From Bermanella sp040371755 (GTDB taxonomy: Bacteria; Pseudomonadota; Gammaproteobacteria; Pseudomonadales; Oceanobacteraceae): 64,000 bases of DNA. The stretch lies in the NCBI RefSeq assembly GCF_040371755.1, contig NZ_BAABWE010000012.1:16031-80030 (forward strand). Direction: 5' to 3'. The notes under the pieces are model-generated. The model saw only the letters and a program-made list of their open reading frames with translations, did not search any database and was not told where the DNA came from. Position 1 is the stretch's first letter, and each line of letters starts with the position of its first letter. The translations under genes were made by a program, and so were the position numbers. Positions 52,745 through 61,222 of the stretch are shown piece after piece.

Positions 52745-54112
52745 TTATCCGTAAATTTGATCCGGAAGCCAAGTGGCCAGTTCTGGTATGCAAGCAAGTA
52801 GAACCAGTACCAATAATTGTATGGCGATAAAAGGCAATACCCCTTTGTAGATCTCTAGGCTTTTAACTGTATCTCCTGCTACACCGCGTAAGTAGAACAA
52901 TGCAAAGCCAAACGGTGGGGTTAAAAAGCTGGTTTGCAGGTTAATGGCAATCATGATGCCTAGCCATACAGGGTCTAGGCCCATGGCTAATAACACTGGT
53001 GCCACAATGGGTACTACCACAAAGGTGATTTCAATAAAGTCTAAGATGAAGCCTAAGAAAAAGATCACCACCATTACGACGATGGTGGCACCAATCACAC
53101 CACCGGGCATGTCATGGAAGAAACCTTCAACTAATTCATCACCGCCATAGCCACGAAACACTAGTGAGAAAATTGCCGCCCCAAAGAAAATCATAAATAC
53201 CATAGCACTGACATTTAAGGTGCCATCCATGGTTTCTTTTAACTGCTTGATAGATAAGCTTTTATTTAGAAAGGCTAATAGAGTGGCCCCGATAGCGCCA
53301 ACCCCTGCGGCTTCGGTGGGGGTAGCAATGCCCGTTAAAATACTGCCAAGTACTGCAATGATCAGCAATAAAGGTGGAGCCACTTGTTTAATGGCATCTA
53401 TCCATGAGGCTTTTTCATCAGTTTGAGTCATGGCAGGGGCGGTTTCAGGTTTAAGCCATGCCAATACTACAACGTAAGCTATGTAGCCCAATACTAATAG
53501 CAATCCGGGAATAATGGCCCCCATGAATAAGTCCGCCACAGAAACAGTCTCAGGGCTAAAAATCCCCATTTTTAACTGGGCTTGTTGATAAGCACTAGAA
53601 AGCACGTCTGCCAGTAAAATAAGCGCCATAGAAGGAGGGATGATTTGTCCCAGTGTGCCTGTTGCGCAAATGGTGCCAGTGGCTAAAGAGGGGCTGTAAT
53701 TGTTTTTCAGCATGGTAGGCAAGGTAATCACACCCATGGTAACTACCGTGGCTCCGATAATACCGGTGCTAGCCGCCAGTAACATGCCCACCAGAATCAC
53801 CGATATAGCTAAACCGCCACGCATGGTGCCGAACAAGCCCCCCATGGTTTTAAGCAGGTTCTCAGCAATTTTGCTCTTTTCTAGCATGATTCCCATAAAT
53901 ACAAACAAGGGCACCGCAATCAGCAGTTGGTTACCCATAATGCCAAATAGGCGATTTGGCAGGGCTTCTAAAAATGCAGTATCAAATTGGCCGGTGAGCG
54001 TACCTAGTAGGGCAAATATCAACGCTACCCCTGATAGGGTAAACGCCACAGGGTAGCCCAGCATTAGCACACCACATACCACAATAAACATGACAAAAGG
54101 CATAAGTTCCAT
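52745..54112 (-). CDS. dctM: TRAP transporter large permease subunit
   Basis: 455 residues with about 12-13 membrane segments, DctM family. The typical motifs MLEKSKIAENLL, GTLGQIIPPSMALI and LQTSFLTPPFGFALFYL are present. It is the transport channel of a Na+- or H+-driven TRAP system. It starts one base after the dctQ stop. Its likely binding protein is the dctP-like lipoprotein at 46863. Confidence 0.95.
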   Translation of the reverse strand: MELMPFVMFIVVCGVLMLGYPVAFTLSGVALIFALLGTLTGQFDTAFLEALPNRLFGIMGNQLLIAVPLFVFMGIMLEKSKIAENLLKTMGGLFGTMRGGLAISVILVGMLLAASTGIIGATVVTMGVITLPTMLKNNYSPSLATGTICATGTLGQIIPPSMALILLADVLSSAYQQAQLKMGIFSPETVSVADLFMGAIIPGLLLVLGYIAYVVVLAWLKPETAPAMTQTDEKASWIDAIKQVAPPLLLIIAVLGSILTGIATPTEAAGVGAIGATLLAFLNKSLSIKQLKETMDGTLNVSAMVFMIFFGAAIFSLVFRGYGGDELVEGFFHDMPGGVIGATIVVMVVIFFLGFILDFIEITFVVVPIVAPVLLAMGLDPVWLGIMIAINLQTSFLTPPFGFALFYLRGVAGDTVKSLEIYKGVLPFIAIQLLVLVLLACIPELATWLPDQIYG

Positions 54113-54113
54113 G

Positions 54114-54629
54114 TTATTGGCCCTCCGCTTGATTCATGCTTTTAAGGGCGAGGCCGTGTTGAATGATGAACGCTATGCCCTGCAGTGAAAGCAGCACAGG
54201 TAATATGAGTAGTAAGCTTTTCAATACAAATAAATAAGGCAGGCCGTTACCTTCGATGCTGCTTTCGTTCATTTCGATGCTGCTTTGTACATAAGGTAGG
54301 CAAATAACAAAAATGAAAATACAGGTGGGCAGCAGTAAAAACAACGTACCAAAAAGGTTGATCCAGTGCTTTTTGCGTTCGCTCATATGTTGGTAGAACA
54401 CATCAACTCGTACATGCCCTTCTTGTTGCAAGGTATAGGCAGCGCCCAGCATAAACAAACCGGCGTGTAAGTAAGTCATGATTTCTTGTAGTGCAATGGG
54501 AGCCCAATTAAACAAATACCTAAGGGCGACAACCAGTGCCGTGACAATTACTAAAACTAAACTAAGGTAACGGGTGCCTAATCCAATTTGTCGAATTAGA
54601 GCTTCAATGCGCAACTGTAATGAATTCAT
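54114..54629 (-). CDS. dctQ: TRAP transporter small permease subunit
   Basis: Four-helix DctQ-type membrane protein. I start at MNSLQLRIEALIRQIG (171 residues), which begins the usual amphipathic N terminus; the frame is open to an ATG at 54716, but that extension is not family-like and approaches the pst promoter. No strong ribosome site decides the matter. The EGHVRVDVFYQHMSERKKHWI segment is typical. Confidence 0.88.
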   Translation of the reverse strand: MNSLQLRIEALIRQIGLGTRYLSLVLVIVTALVVALRYLFNWAPIALQEIMTYLHAGLFMLGAAYTLQQEGHVRVDVFYQHMSERKKHWINLFGTLFLLLPTCIFIFVICLPYVQSSIEMNESSIEGNGLPYLFVLKSLLLILPVLLSLQGIAFIIQHGLALKSMNQAEGQ

Positions 54630-54780
54630 GACATAACTAATGAAGAAAATTGGCCGCATTATACCTGTGTTTAGTGTTATTGGGGTGTCTTGTGAGTGGT
54701 TACGGTGAGCAAACATGGTGCTTTGCGCGTTTTTATTAGGCGTAATGTGCCATTTTTAATGATTTCAGTTTTATGACAGG

Positions 54781-54814
54781 CTGTAACATTAATGTCATAT
54801 TTGTGAAATATATT
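54781..54814 (+). promoter_or_regulatory. Pho box and -10 upstream of pstS
   Basis: CTGTAAC-ATTA-ATGTCAT (54781-54798) fits the two 7-bp half-sites with 4-bp spacer bound by PhoB. A TATATT at about 54809-54814 is suitably placed as the -10. Induction by phosphate starvation is inferred. Confidence 0.78.
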
Positions 54815-54858
54815 AGGCAGCGTCCATAAAGCGATTAACTCCAAAAGGAGACAAGCAA

Positions 54859-55824
54859 ATGAAACTAACTAAGCTTTTAGCCTCGGTAAGCCTAGTAGCC
54901 AGCGCTCTTAGCCTGCCGGCTGTTGCAGCAGTAGATGCTGAGATTCCAACCTACAAAAAAGCCAGCGGTGTATCGGGTAACGTATCCAGTGTGGGTTCAG
55001 ATACCCTAGCTAACATGATGACCCTTTGGGCGGAAGAATTTAAGCGCCAATACCCAAATGTGAACATTCAAATTCAAGCGGCCGGTTCTTCAACTGCGCC
55101 ACCAGCTCTGACTGAAGGTACATCAAACCTAGGCCCAATGAGCCGTAAAATGAAAGACAAAGAAATTGAGTCTTTCGAAAACAAATTCGGCTACAAGCCA
55201 ACGGCTATTCCTGTTGCTATCGATGCGCTTGCGGTATTCGTAAACAAAGATAATCCAGTGAAAGGTCTTACCATTAAAGAAGTAGACGCTATTTTCTCTC
55301 GTACCCGTAAGTGTGGTACAGCGAAAGACGTTTCTACTTGGGGAGATGCTGGTTTGACTGGTTCTTGGGCAAACAAAAAAGTAGAACTATACGGTCGTAA
55401 CTCTGTATCGGGTACTTATGGTTACTTCAAAAAAGTGGCCCTGTGTAAAGGTGACTTCAAAAACACTGTGAAAGAGCAACCGGGTTCAGCTTCTGTTGTT
55501 CAATCAGTATCGACTTCTGTGAACGGTATTGGCTACTCAGGTATGGGTTACAGAACCTCTAGTGTTAAAGCGGTACCACTTTCTAAGAAAGGCGGTAAGT
55601 ATGTTGAAGCAACACCTGCAAACGCAGTAACGGGTGCTTACCCACTTTCTCGCTTCTTGTACGTGTATGTAAACAAAAAGCCAAACAGCCCATTGGCCCC
55701 AATCGAGCGTGAGTTCATTAAAATGATCATGTCTCAACAAGGTCAAGGCATTGTGGATAAAGATGGTTACATCGCACTACCTGCTAAAGTAGTTGAAAAG
55801 ACACTTAAAAAGCTTGGCCTTTAA
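54859..55824 (+). CDS. pstS: Phosphate-binding protein PstS
   Basis: 321 residues with signal peptide (1-24, ending AVAA). The phosphate-binding loops include SSVGSDTLANMM, AAGSSTAPPALTEG and GRNSVSGTYGYF, closest in pattern to the pseudomonad PstS. It delivers phosphate to PstCA. AAGGAG precedes the ATG. A GC-rich hairpin between it and pstC probably lets it be expressed above the downstream genes. Confidence 0.97.
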   Translation: MKLTKLLASVSLVASALSLPAVAAVDAEIPTYKKASGVSGNVSSVGSDTLANMMTLWAEEFKRQYPNVNIQIQAAGSSTAPPALTEGTSNLGPMSRKMKDKEIESFENKFGYKPTAIPVAIDALAVFVNKDNPVKGLTIKEVDAIFSRTRKCGTAKDVSTWGDAGLTGSWANKKVELYGRNSVSGTYGYFKKVALCKGDFKNTVKEQPGSASVVQSVSTSVNGIGYSGMGYRTSSVKAVPLSKKGGKYVEATPANAVTGAYPLSRFLYVYVNKKPNSPLAPIEREFIKMIMSQQGQGIVDKDGYIALPAKVVEKTLKKLGL

Positions 55825-55857
55825 TCAATAAGCTTGATTAAAATCAGTCAAACACTT

Positions 55858-55875
55858 CGGGGGATTTATCCCCCG
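55858..55875 (+). terminator. Intercistronic hairpin between pstS and pstC
   Basis: CGGGGGAT (55858-55865), loop TT, ATCCCCCG (55868-55875), without a U run. It is better read as an mRNA-stabilising or partial-termination structure than a full terminator. Confidence 0.7.
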
Positions 55876-55965
55876 CTTGTGTATCAGTAGTAAACAAATA
55901 TGTATATCACGGGCGCTTGCCGTTACAATAGCGCCCGTTTTAGCGAATGAAAGTGACAGCGAAAT

Positions 55966-58218
55966 ATGAGTACGCCAACAGCACCCGATATAGATTTTGA
56001 CACGCCCGCCTTGCGACGCCATCGCAAAGCCCGTGCATTTAAAGACCAGTTTGCAAAAAGTGGTATTGCCGTTGGCGGTTTAAGCATCATTGGTGCCGTG
56101 CTGTTAATATTCTTTTATTTGCTTTATGAAGTAGCCCCCATGTTTGTGCCAGCAGATGTGGAAAAACGTAATGAATACGTACTTCCTGGTAGTCAAAGCC
56201 AATCACCAACTTTATTATTAGCCATGGAAGAGCAAGCCGAAGTGGGTTTGCGTATCCAAGAAAATGGCCAATTTACCTTCTTTGGTGTGACCACTGGCGA
56301 AACCATCAAAGAATACCGTTTGCCGTTACAAGGCGAAATCAAAGCGTTCGACATTAACACCCAAGCCTCGCGCACCATGGCATTTGTGAATCAGGACGGT
56401 GACGCCTTAATCGCAAAACATAACTACCGTATTACCTACCCTAATGATGTGCGCTTAATTACCCCTAAAGTGGATTTCCCATACGGTGATGAGCCGCTTT
56501 CGTTATTTGATACCCCAACCCAAGTAAACAACATCAGCATGCGTGATGGCGAAGACGCATTAGTACTTGCAGCAATTGATGCTCAAGGGGAGCTATACAT
56601 TACCCGCTTCAATAAAGAAGTGGATTTTCTAAGCGACGAAGTAGTGCTCGAAGCCGAGCCTGTTAGCCTGCCTAATATTTCTGGCACCATTAACCAAGTA
56701 GAAATAGACCAAGGCATGAACTGGATGTTTGTGCTGGCGGATCAACGCTTAATGCACGTGGTGAATTTGGATAGCGGCACACTAGAACAAACCGTCACCC
56801 TCGATGAAGTGGGCGTGATCACTAGCTTAGATATGCTTCTTGGTGAAAACTCATTATTAATTGGCACCAGCACCGGTCAAATTAGCCAGTGGTTTATGGC
56901 GCGTAAAGAAGGCAAGTGGCGTTTGCAGCAAGTACGTCAATTTGAAATGGGCGAAGGGCAAGTCAACGCCATTACATCCGAACAACGCCGTAAAGGGTTC
57001 TTTGTGGCGGGTGAAGATGGCCATGTTGCTATCTATCATAGTACCGCACACCGCACTTTATATAATGAAAAACTCGTTGATAGCGAAATCGTTAACTTAA
57101 CCGTTAGCCCGCGCGCAAAAGATTTACTTATCGAAACCCAAGACGGCAAAATCAGCCACTTCAAAGTCGATAACGAACATCCAGAAATTTCGTGGGCCTC
57201 TATGTGGGATGAAGTGTGGTATGAAGGTTATGAAGAACCCGCCTACACATGGCAAAGCTCATCATCATCGTCTGACTTTGAACCGAAATACTCACTTGTA
57301 CCGTTAGTGTTTGGTACCTTGAAAGGGGCGTTTTATGCCATGTTATTGGCCGCACCCTTAGCCATTGCTGGCGCTGTTTACACGGCTTACTTTATGGCAC
57401 CAGCACTGCGTCGAAAAGTAAAACCGATTATCGAATTAATGGAAGCATTGCCAACGGTAATCTTAGGTTTCTTAGCGGGTTTAGCACTAGCGCCATTTAT
57501 TGAAAACAACTTGCTGGGCATCTTTATCATGATGATAGTGGTGCCCATATCCATGTTGGTATTTGGCTTCACATGGGTGAACTTGCCTGCAAAAATTCGA
57601 CACGCGGTGCCCGACGGTTGGGATTCGGTACTACTTATCCCTGTTATTATTTTAGCGGTTTATGTGGCCATACAATTTAGCCCATCATTAGAGCAACTGT
57701 TTTTTGGTGGCTCCATGACAACATGGTTGAACAACGATTTAGGCGTGAGCTTTAGCCAGCGTAACGCACTTATTGTTGGTTTAGCCATGGGCTTTGCTGT
57801 TATACCCACTATTTTCTCCATCGCAGAAGATGCCATATTCAGCGTACCTAAGTCGTTAAGCTATGGCTCGTTAGCACTTGGCGCGACACCATGGCAAACC
57901 ATGATTAAAGTGGTGTTACCAACGGCCAGCCCCGGTATATTTTCAGCGTTAATGATTGGTCTGGGTCGTGCGGTGGGTGAAACCATGATCGTACTCATGG
58001 CAACAGGTAACACACCAATCACCGACATGAATATCTTTGAAGGTATGCGTACCTTAGCGGCCAACATTGCAGTGGAAATTCCAGAATCAGAAGTGGGCTC
58101 AAGCCATTACCGCATCTTGTTCTTAACCGGTTTTGTATTGTTCTTATTTACATTTGTATTTAACACCGCAGCTGAAACCATACGTCAGCGTTTACGCACT
58201 AAATACGGTCAGTTGTAG
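55966..58218 (+). CDS. pstC: Phosphate ABC transporter permease PstC (long form)
   Basis: 750 residues, against roughly 320 in E. coli. After a membrane helix near 35-60 comes a periplasmic region of about 370 residues with beta-propeller-like repeats (e.g. LIGTSTGQISQWF, FVAGEDGHVAIYH). The C-terminal ABC permease core (about 440-750) has the EAA loop SLSYGSLALGATPWQTMIKV. Long PstC forms are known in pseudomonads and marine gammaproteobacteria. pstA follows 11 bases later. Confidence 0.95.
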   Translation: MSTPTAPDIDFDTPALRRHRKARAFKDQFAKSGIAVGGLSIIGAVLLIFFYLLYEVAPMFVPADVEKRNEYVLPGSQSQSPTLLLAMEEQAEVGLRIQENGQFTFFGVTTGETIKEYRLPLQGEIKAFDINTQASRTMAFVNQDGDALIAKHNYRITYPNDVRLITPKVDFPYGDEPLSLFDTPTQVNNISMRDGEDALVLAAIDAQGELYITRFNKEVDFLSDEVVLEAEPVSLPNISGTINQVEIDQGMNWMFVLADQRLMHVVNLDSGTLEQTVTLDEVGVITSLDMLLGENSLLIGTSTGQISQWFMARKEGKWRLQQVRQFEMGEGQVNAITSEQRRKGFFVAGEDGHVAIYHSTAHRTLYNEKLVDSEIVNLTVSPRAKDLLIETQDGKISHFKVDNEHPEISWASMWDEVWYEGYEEPAYTWQSSSSSSDFEPKYSLVPLVFGTLKGAFYAMLLAAPLAIAGAVYTAYFMAPALRRKVKPIIELMEALPTVILGFLAGLALAPFIENNLLGIFIMMIVVPISMLVFGFTWVNLPAKIRHAVPDGWDSVLLIPVIILAVYVAIQFSPSLEQLFFGGSMTTWLNNDLGVSFSQRNALIVGLAMGFAVIPTIFSIAEDAIFSVPKSLSYGSLALGATPWQTMIKVVLPTASPGIFSALMIGLGRAVGETMIVLMATGNTPITDMNIFEGMRTLAANIAVEIPESEVGSSHYRILFLTGFVLFLFTFVFNTAAETIRQRLRTKYGQL

Positions 58219-58229
58219 GAGATAAATTC

Positions 58230-59906
58230 ATGAGAGTTTCAGTAAAAGAGTGGATTAAATCAGGCTCGCCGTTTATTTGGTTAAACGCCGGTGCCGTGGC
58301 CATCAGTATTATTATGGTGTTAGGCCTAATTGGATTTATCGCGGCAAAAGGTCTTGTGCACTTTTGGCCGGGTAAAATCATGGAGGCCACATACACATTA
58401 CCTGATAACGAACCTACTATTATCATGGGCCAAATCAGCGACAGCGAAATGGTGCCGCAATCTCAATTAAAAGCCATTGGTTTAAACACATTAGACGGTG
58501 CAGCCGAAGCCAAGCGAATTTTGATTAAAGTCGGTAATCGTGATGTGTACGGCGGTGACTTCCGCTGGGTATTAGAGCATCACCTTTCTGATGTTTCATA
58601 TCCAGAAAACGCCATGGCCATAGAGCGTCGCGAGTGGGGTAATTTTTACGGCTTCTTAGGTGAAATTTACGAAGGCGACAAATTGGTTGCCGATGGTAAA
58701 AAAGACCATGCAAAAGCTTGGGGTCACTTCCAAACCTTAATTGATCGTGCTTTAGCGATCCATGAAGAAATCACAGATATTCAAAAGCATGATATTGGTG
58801 CCATTAATTATCAAATTGAACGCCTACGTTTACAGCAACGTGCTTACGAATTAGAAAACGCCTACGGCCCAGAGCAAGAGGCAGAACTAGATGCACAGCG
58901 CAAAGCATTAAACGAAGAATATGAAGGTTATCAAGGGAAGTTAAACGAATTATACGCCTCTTTAGAGCGTGATCACTTCACCGCAACCGAAATGGGTGGA
59001 CAAACCGTTCACATTGAAATGAAAGAAGTGGTGCGCGCGTTTGAGCCAAACAGCATGGGCTTTTTTGCAAAAGTAGGGCACTACTTCTCTAAGCTGGGTG
59101 AGTTTTTAGGGGATGATCCACGTGAAGCCAATACCGAAGGCGGTGTGTTCCCAGCCATATTTGGTACGGTATTAATGGTGATCTTAATGGCCATTATGGT
59201 AACGCCATTAGGGGTTGTCGCCGCAGTGTACTTGCGTGAATATGCTAAACAAGGCGCTGTGACTAAAATCATTCGTATTGCGGTAAACAACTTAGCCGGT
59301 GTGCCATCTATTGTTTATGGTGTATTTGGTTTGGGTTTCTTTGTTTACTTTTTAGGGGGCACCATTGATGAATTGTTTTTCCCTGAAGCACTGCCTTCCC
59401 CAACGTTTGGTACGTCGGGTTTGTTGTGGGCATCCATTACGTTAGCGCTATTAACCTTACCAGTTGTCATCGTGGCCACCGAAGAAGGGTTAGCTCGTAT
59501 TCCTCGAACCATTCGTGAAGGCTCGTTAGCCTTAGGTGCCACCAAGTGGGAAACCCTAAGCCGAGTGATTTTACCCATGGCCAGCCCAGCCATGATGACA
59601 GGTGTGATACTTGCCGTGGCCCGAGCCGCCGGTGAAGTAGCGCCACTTATGCTAGTAGGTGTGGTGAAATTGGCCCCAACATTACCATTAAATGGCAACT
59701 ACCCATTCTTGCACCTAGATCAAAAATTCATGCACCTAGGCTTCCATATTTATGACGTAGGCTTCCAAAGCCCGAACGTAGAAGCGGCGCGACCACTGGT
59801 ATACGCCACCGCTTTATTACTGGTAATAGTTATAGCCTTGCTGAACTTATCAGCTATTTATATCCGTAATCACCTACGTGAAAAATACAAATCGCTAGAG
59901 ATGTAA
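58230..59906 (+). CDS. pstA: Phosphate ABC transporter permease PstA (long form)
   Basis: 558 residues. A first membrane helix (about 20-45) is followed by an extra region of about 240 residues, partly coiled coil (IGAINYQIERLRLQQRAYEL and EAELDAQRKALNEEYEGYQG). The permease core (about 300-558) carries the EAA loop REGSLALGATKWETLSRV. The extended form parallels pstC, so the two insertions probably interact in the periplasm. Confidence 0.95.
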   Translation: MRVSVKEWIKSGSPFIWLNAGAVAISIIMVLGLIGFIAAKGLVHFWPGKIMEATYTLPDNEPTIIMGQISDSEMVPQSQLKAIGLNTLDGAAEAKRILIKVGNRDVYGGDFRWVLEHHLSDVSYPENAMAIERREWGNFYGFLGEIYEGDKLVADGKKDHAKAWGHFQTLIDRALAIHEEITDIQKHDIGAINYQIERLRLQQRAYELENAYGPEQEAELDAQRKALNEEYEGYQGKLNELYASLERDHFTATEMGGQTVHIEMKEVVRAFEPNSMGFFAKVGHYFSKLGEFLGDDPREANTEGGVFPAIFGTVLMVILMAIMVTPLGVVAAVYLREYAKQGAVTKIIRIAVNNLAGVPSIVYGVFGLGFFVYFLGGTIDELFFPEALPSPTFGTSGLLWASITLALLTLPVVIVATEEGLARIPRTIREGSLALGATKWETLSRVILPMASPAMMTGVILAVARAAGEVAPLMLVGVVKLAPTLPLNGNYPFLHLDQKFMHLGFHIYDVGFQSPNVEAARPLVYATALLLVIVIALLNLSAIYIRNHLREKYKSLEM

Positions 59907-59907
59907 C

Positions 59908-59994
59908 GTGCATGGATGCACTCGCCGAATTTGTTCCAGACAAATTTCGGCCTTTCCCACTTCCATGTGGGTTGCACCGCGAGCCATGGATGGC
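59908..59994. repeat. Cluster of CATGGA-type hairpins between pstA and pstB
   Basis: Three short hairpins: GTGCATGGATGCAC (59908-59921), CCCAC-TTCCAT-GTGGG (59956-59971, whose complement has CATGGA in the loop) and GCCATGGATGGC (59983-59994). Between the first two, GCCGAATTTGT pairs with ACAAATTTCGGC with one bulge. The cluster fills most of the 143-base pstA-pstB gap. Confidence 0.75.
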
Positions 59995-60061
59995 AAAGAG
60001 CGGTGAACGTACAGGATGATTCCTGATACAAAACAGAATTTTAAAGATAGTGAATACGATT

Positions 60062-60901
60062 ATGACAGAAGCAACTGAAAGAAAAGGCCATAGCATCGAC
60101 ATGTCGGCCATGGGTCGTGAATCTAAGCACTTAGATTTAAGTAACGAAGTACCAGCACTTACGGTGAACGGCCTTCGTTTAAGTTACGGCGACAAAGAAG
60201 CCCTTCACGGCATTGACATGGTGATCCCTAAAAAACGTGTTACCGCGTTCATTGGGCCATCGGGTTGTGGTAAATCAACGTTGTTACGTTGCTTTAACCG
60301 CATGAATGATTTGGTTGATGGTTGTAACATCAACGGCGAAATATTATTAGATGACCAAAACATCTACCAAAAAGGCGTAGACGTGGCTGAATTGCGTCGT
60401 CGTGTAGGCATGGTGTTTCAAAAGCCTAACCCATTTCCAAAAAGCATTTATGAAAACGTCGCCTATGGTTTACGTATTCAAGGCATAAAGAAGAAACGCG
60501 AATTAGATGAAACCGTGGAATGGGCACTAAAAAGCGCTGCACTTTGGAATGAAGTGAAAGACCGTCTACACGAAAGTGCTCTAGGCATGTCCGGTGGTCA
60601 GCAGCAACGTCTTGTGATTGCGCGCACCATTGCAGTTAAACCAGAAGTGCTATTGCTAGATGAACCAGCATCAGCCCTTGACCCAATTTCAACCTTAAAA
60701 ATTGAAGAGTTGATACACGAGCTGAAAAACGATTTCACCATCGCCATCGTAACCCACAACATGCAACAAGCCGCACGGGTGAGTGATTACACAGCCTTTA
60801 TGTACATGGGTGACATGGTGGAGTTTGGCGATACGGATCAGTTGTTTACTAATCCGCAGAAGAAACAAACGGAAGACTACATCACAGGTCGTTACGGCTA
60901 A
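60062..60901 (+). CDS. pstB: Phosphate ABC transporter ATPase PstB
   Basis: ATP-binding subunit energising PstCA. Walker A GPSGCGKST, signature MSGGQQQR and Walker B VLLLDEPASALDP are intact, with the PstB-specific FQKPNPFP. I use ATG 60062; a GTG four codons earlier is open too and neither has a strong ribosome site. About 279 residues; the first 35 are a Ser/Glu-rich extension relative to E. coli. Confidence 0.97.
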   Translation: MTEATERKGHSIDMSAMGRESKHLDLSNEVPALTVNGLRLSYGDKEALHGIDMVIPKKRVTAFIGPSGCGKSTLLRCFNRMNDLVDGCNINGEILLDDQNIYQKGVDVAELRRRVGMVFQKPNPFPKSIYENVAYGLRIQGIKKKRELDETVEWALKSAALWNEVKDRLHESALGMSGGQQQRLVIARTIAVKPEVLLLDEPASALDPISTLKIEELIHELKNDFTIAIVTHNMQQAARVSDYTAFMYMGDMVEFGDTDQLFTNPQKKQTEDYITGRYG

Positions 60902-61027
60902 TTTTGAGCTAGCTTACTCGTGCTGACGGCGTTATATCCATTTTGAGTTCGCGTTATGTATTTTTCATACACGCCTTAAACTTAAAATGAATATGCCTTG
61001 TCAGTACGTCGCCGCTAACGCTCAAAA
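60902..61027. repeat. Nested palindromic intergenic element, copy E
   Basis: Begins immediately after the pstB stop. Outer arms TTTTGAGC (60902-60909) and GCTCAAAA (61020-61027) are perfect. CGTGCTGACGGCGTTATAT is largely complementary to ATATGCCTTGTCAGTACG. Inner arms CATTTTGAGTT (60939-60949) and AACTTAAAATG (60979-60989) pair at 10 of 11. Loop includes CGTTATGTA and TACACGCCT. Confidence 0.78.
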
Positions 61028-61038
61028 TAGTAAGGGAT

Positions 61039-61158
61039 ATAAGCTAATTTACTTGCTCTGGCTTTGTTAAAAATTGTCTCGTAATCGTTATGTATTATCT
61101 ATATACGCCTCATACTCGACAATTTTTGCCGCGCCATAGCTGCGCCATTAACGCTTAT
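61039..61158. repeat. Nested palindromic intergenic element, copy F
   Basis: Tandem to copy E, before phoU. Outer ATAAGC (61039-61044) with GCTTAT (61153-61158); inner AAAAATTGTC (61069-61078) with GACAATTTTT (61118-61127), perfect over 10 bp. Loop CGTTATGTA...TATACGCCTCA is a diverged form of the family loop. Confidence 0.78.
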
Positions 61159-61222
61159 TATGAGCTAAGGCCATAAAGCGACAGAAAAAAGATTCAGCTA
61201 GCAATAGCACAAGGGGAAAACA

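Noticed and set aside
46863..54716. Claim that dctP and dctQM once formed one operon broken by the patch
   Set aside because: They are on opposite strands and converge; an inversion would be needed, and the window alone cannot show the ancestral order.
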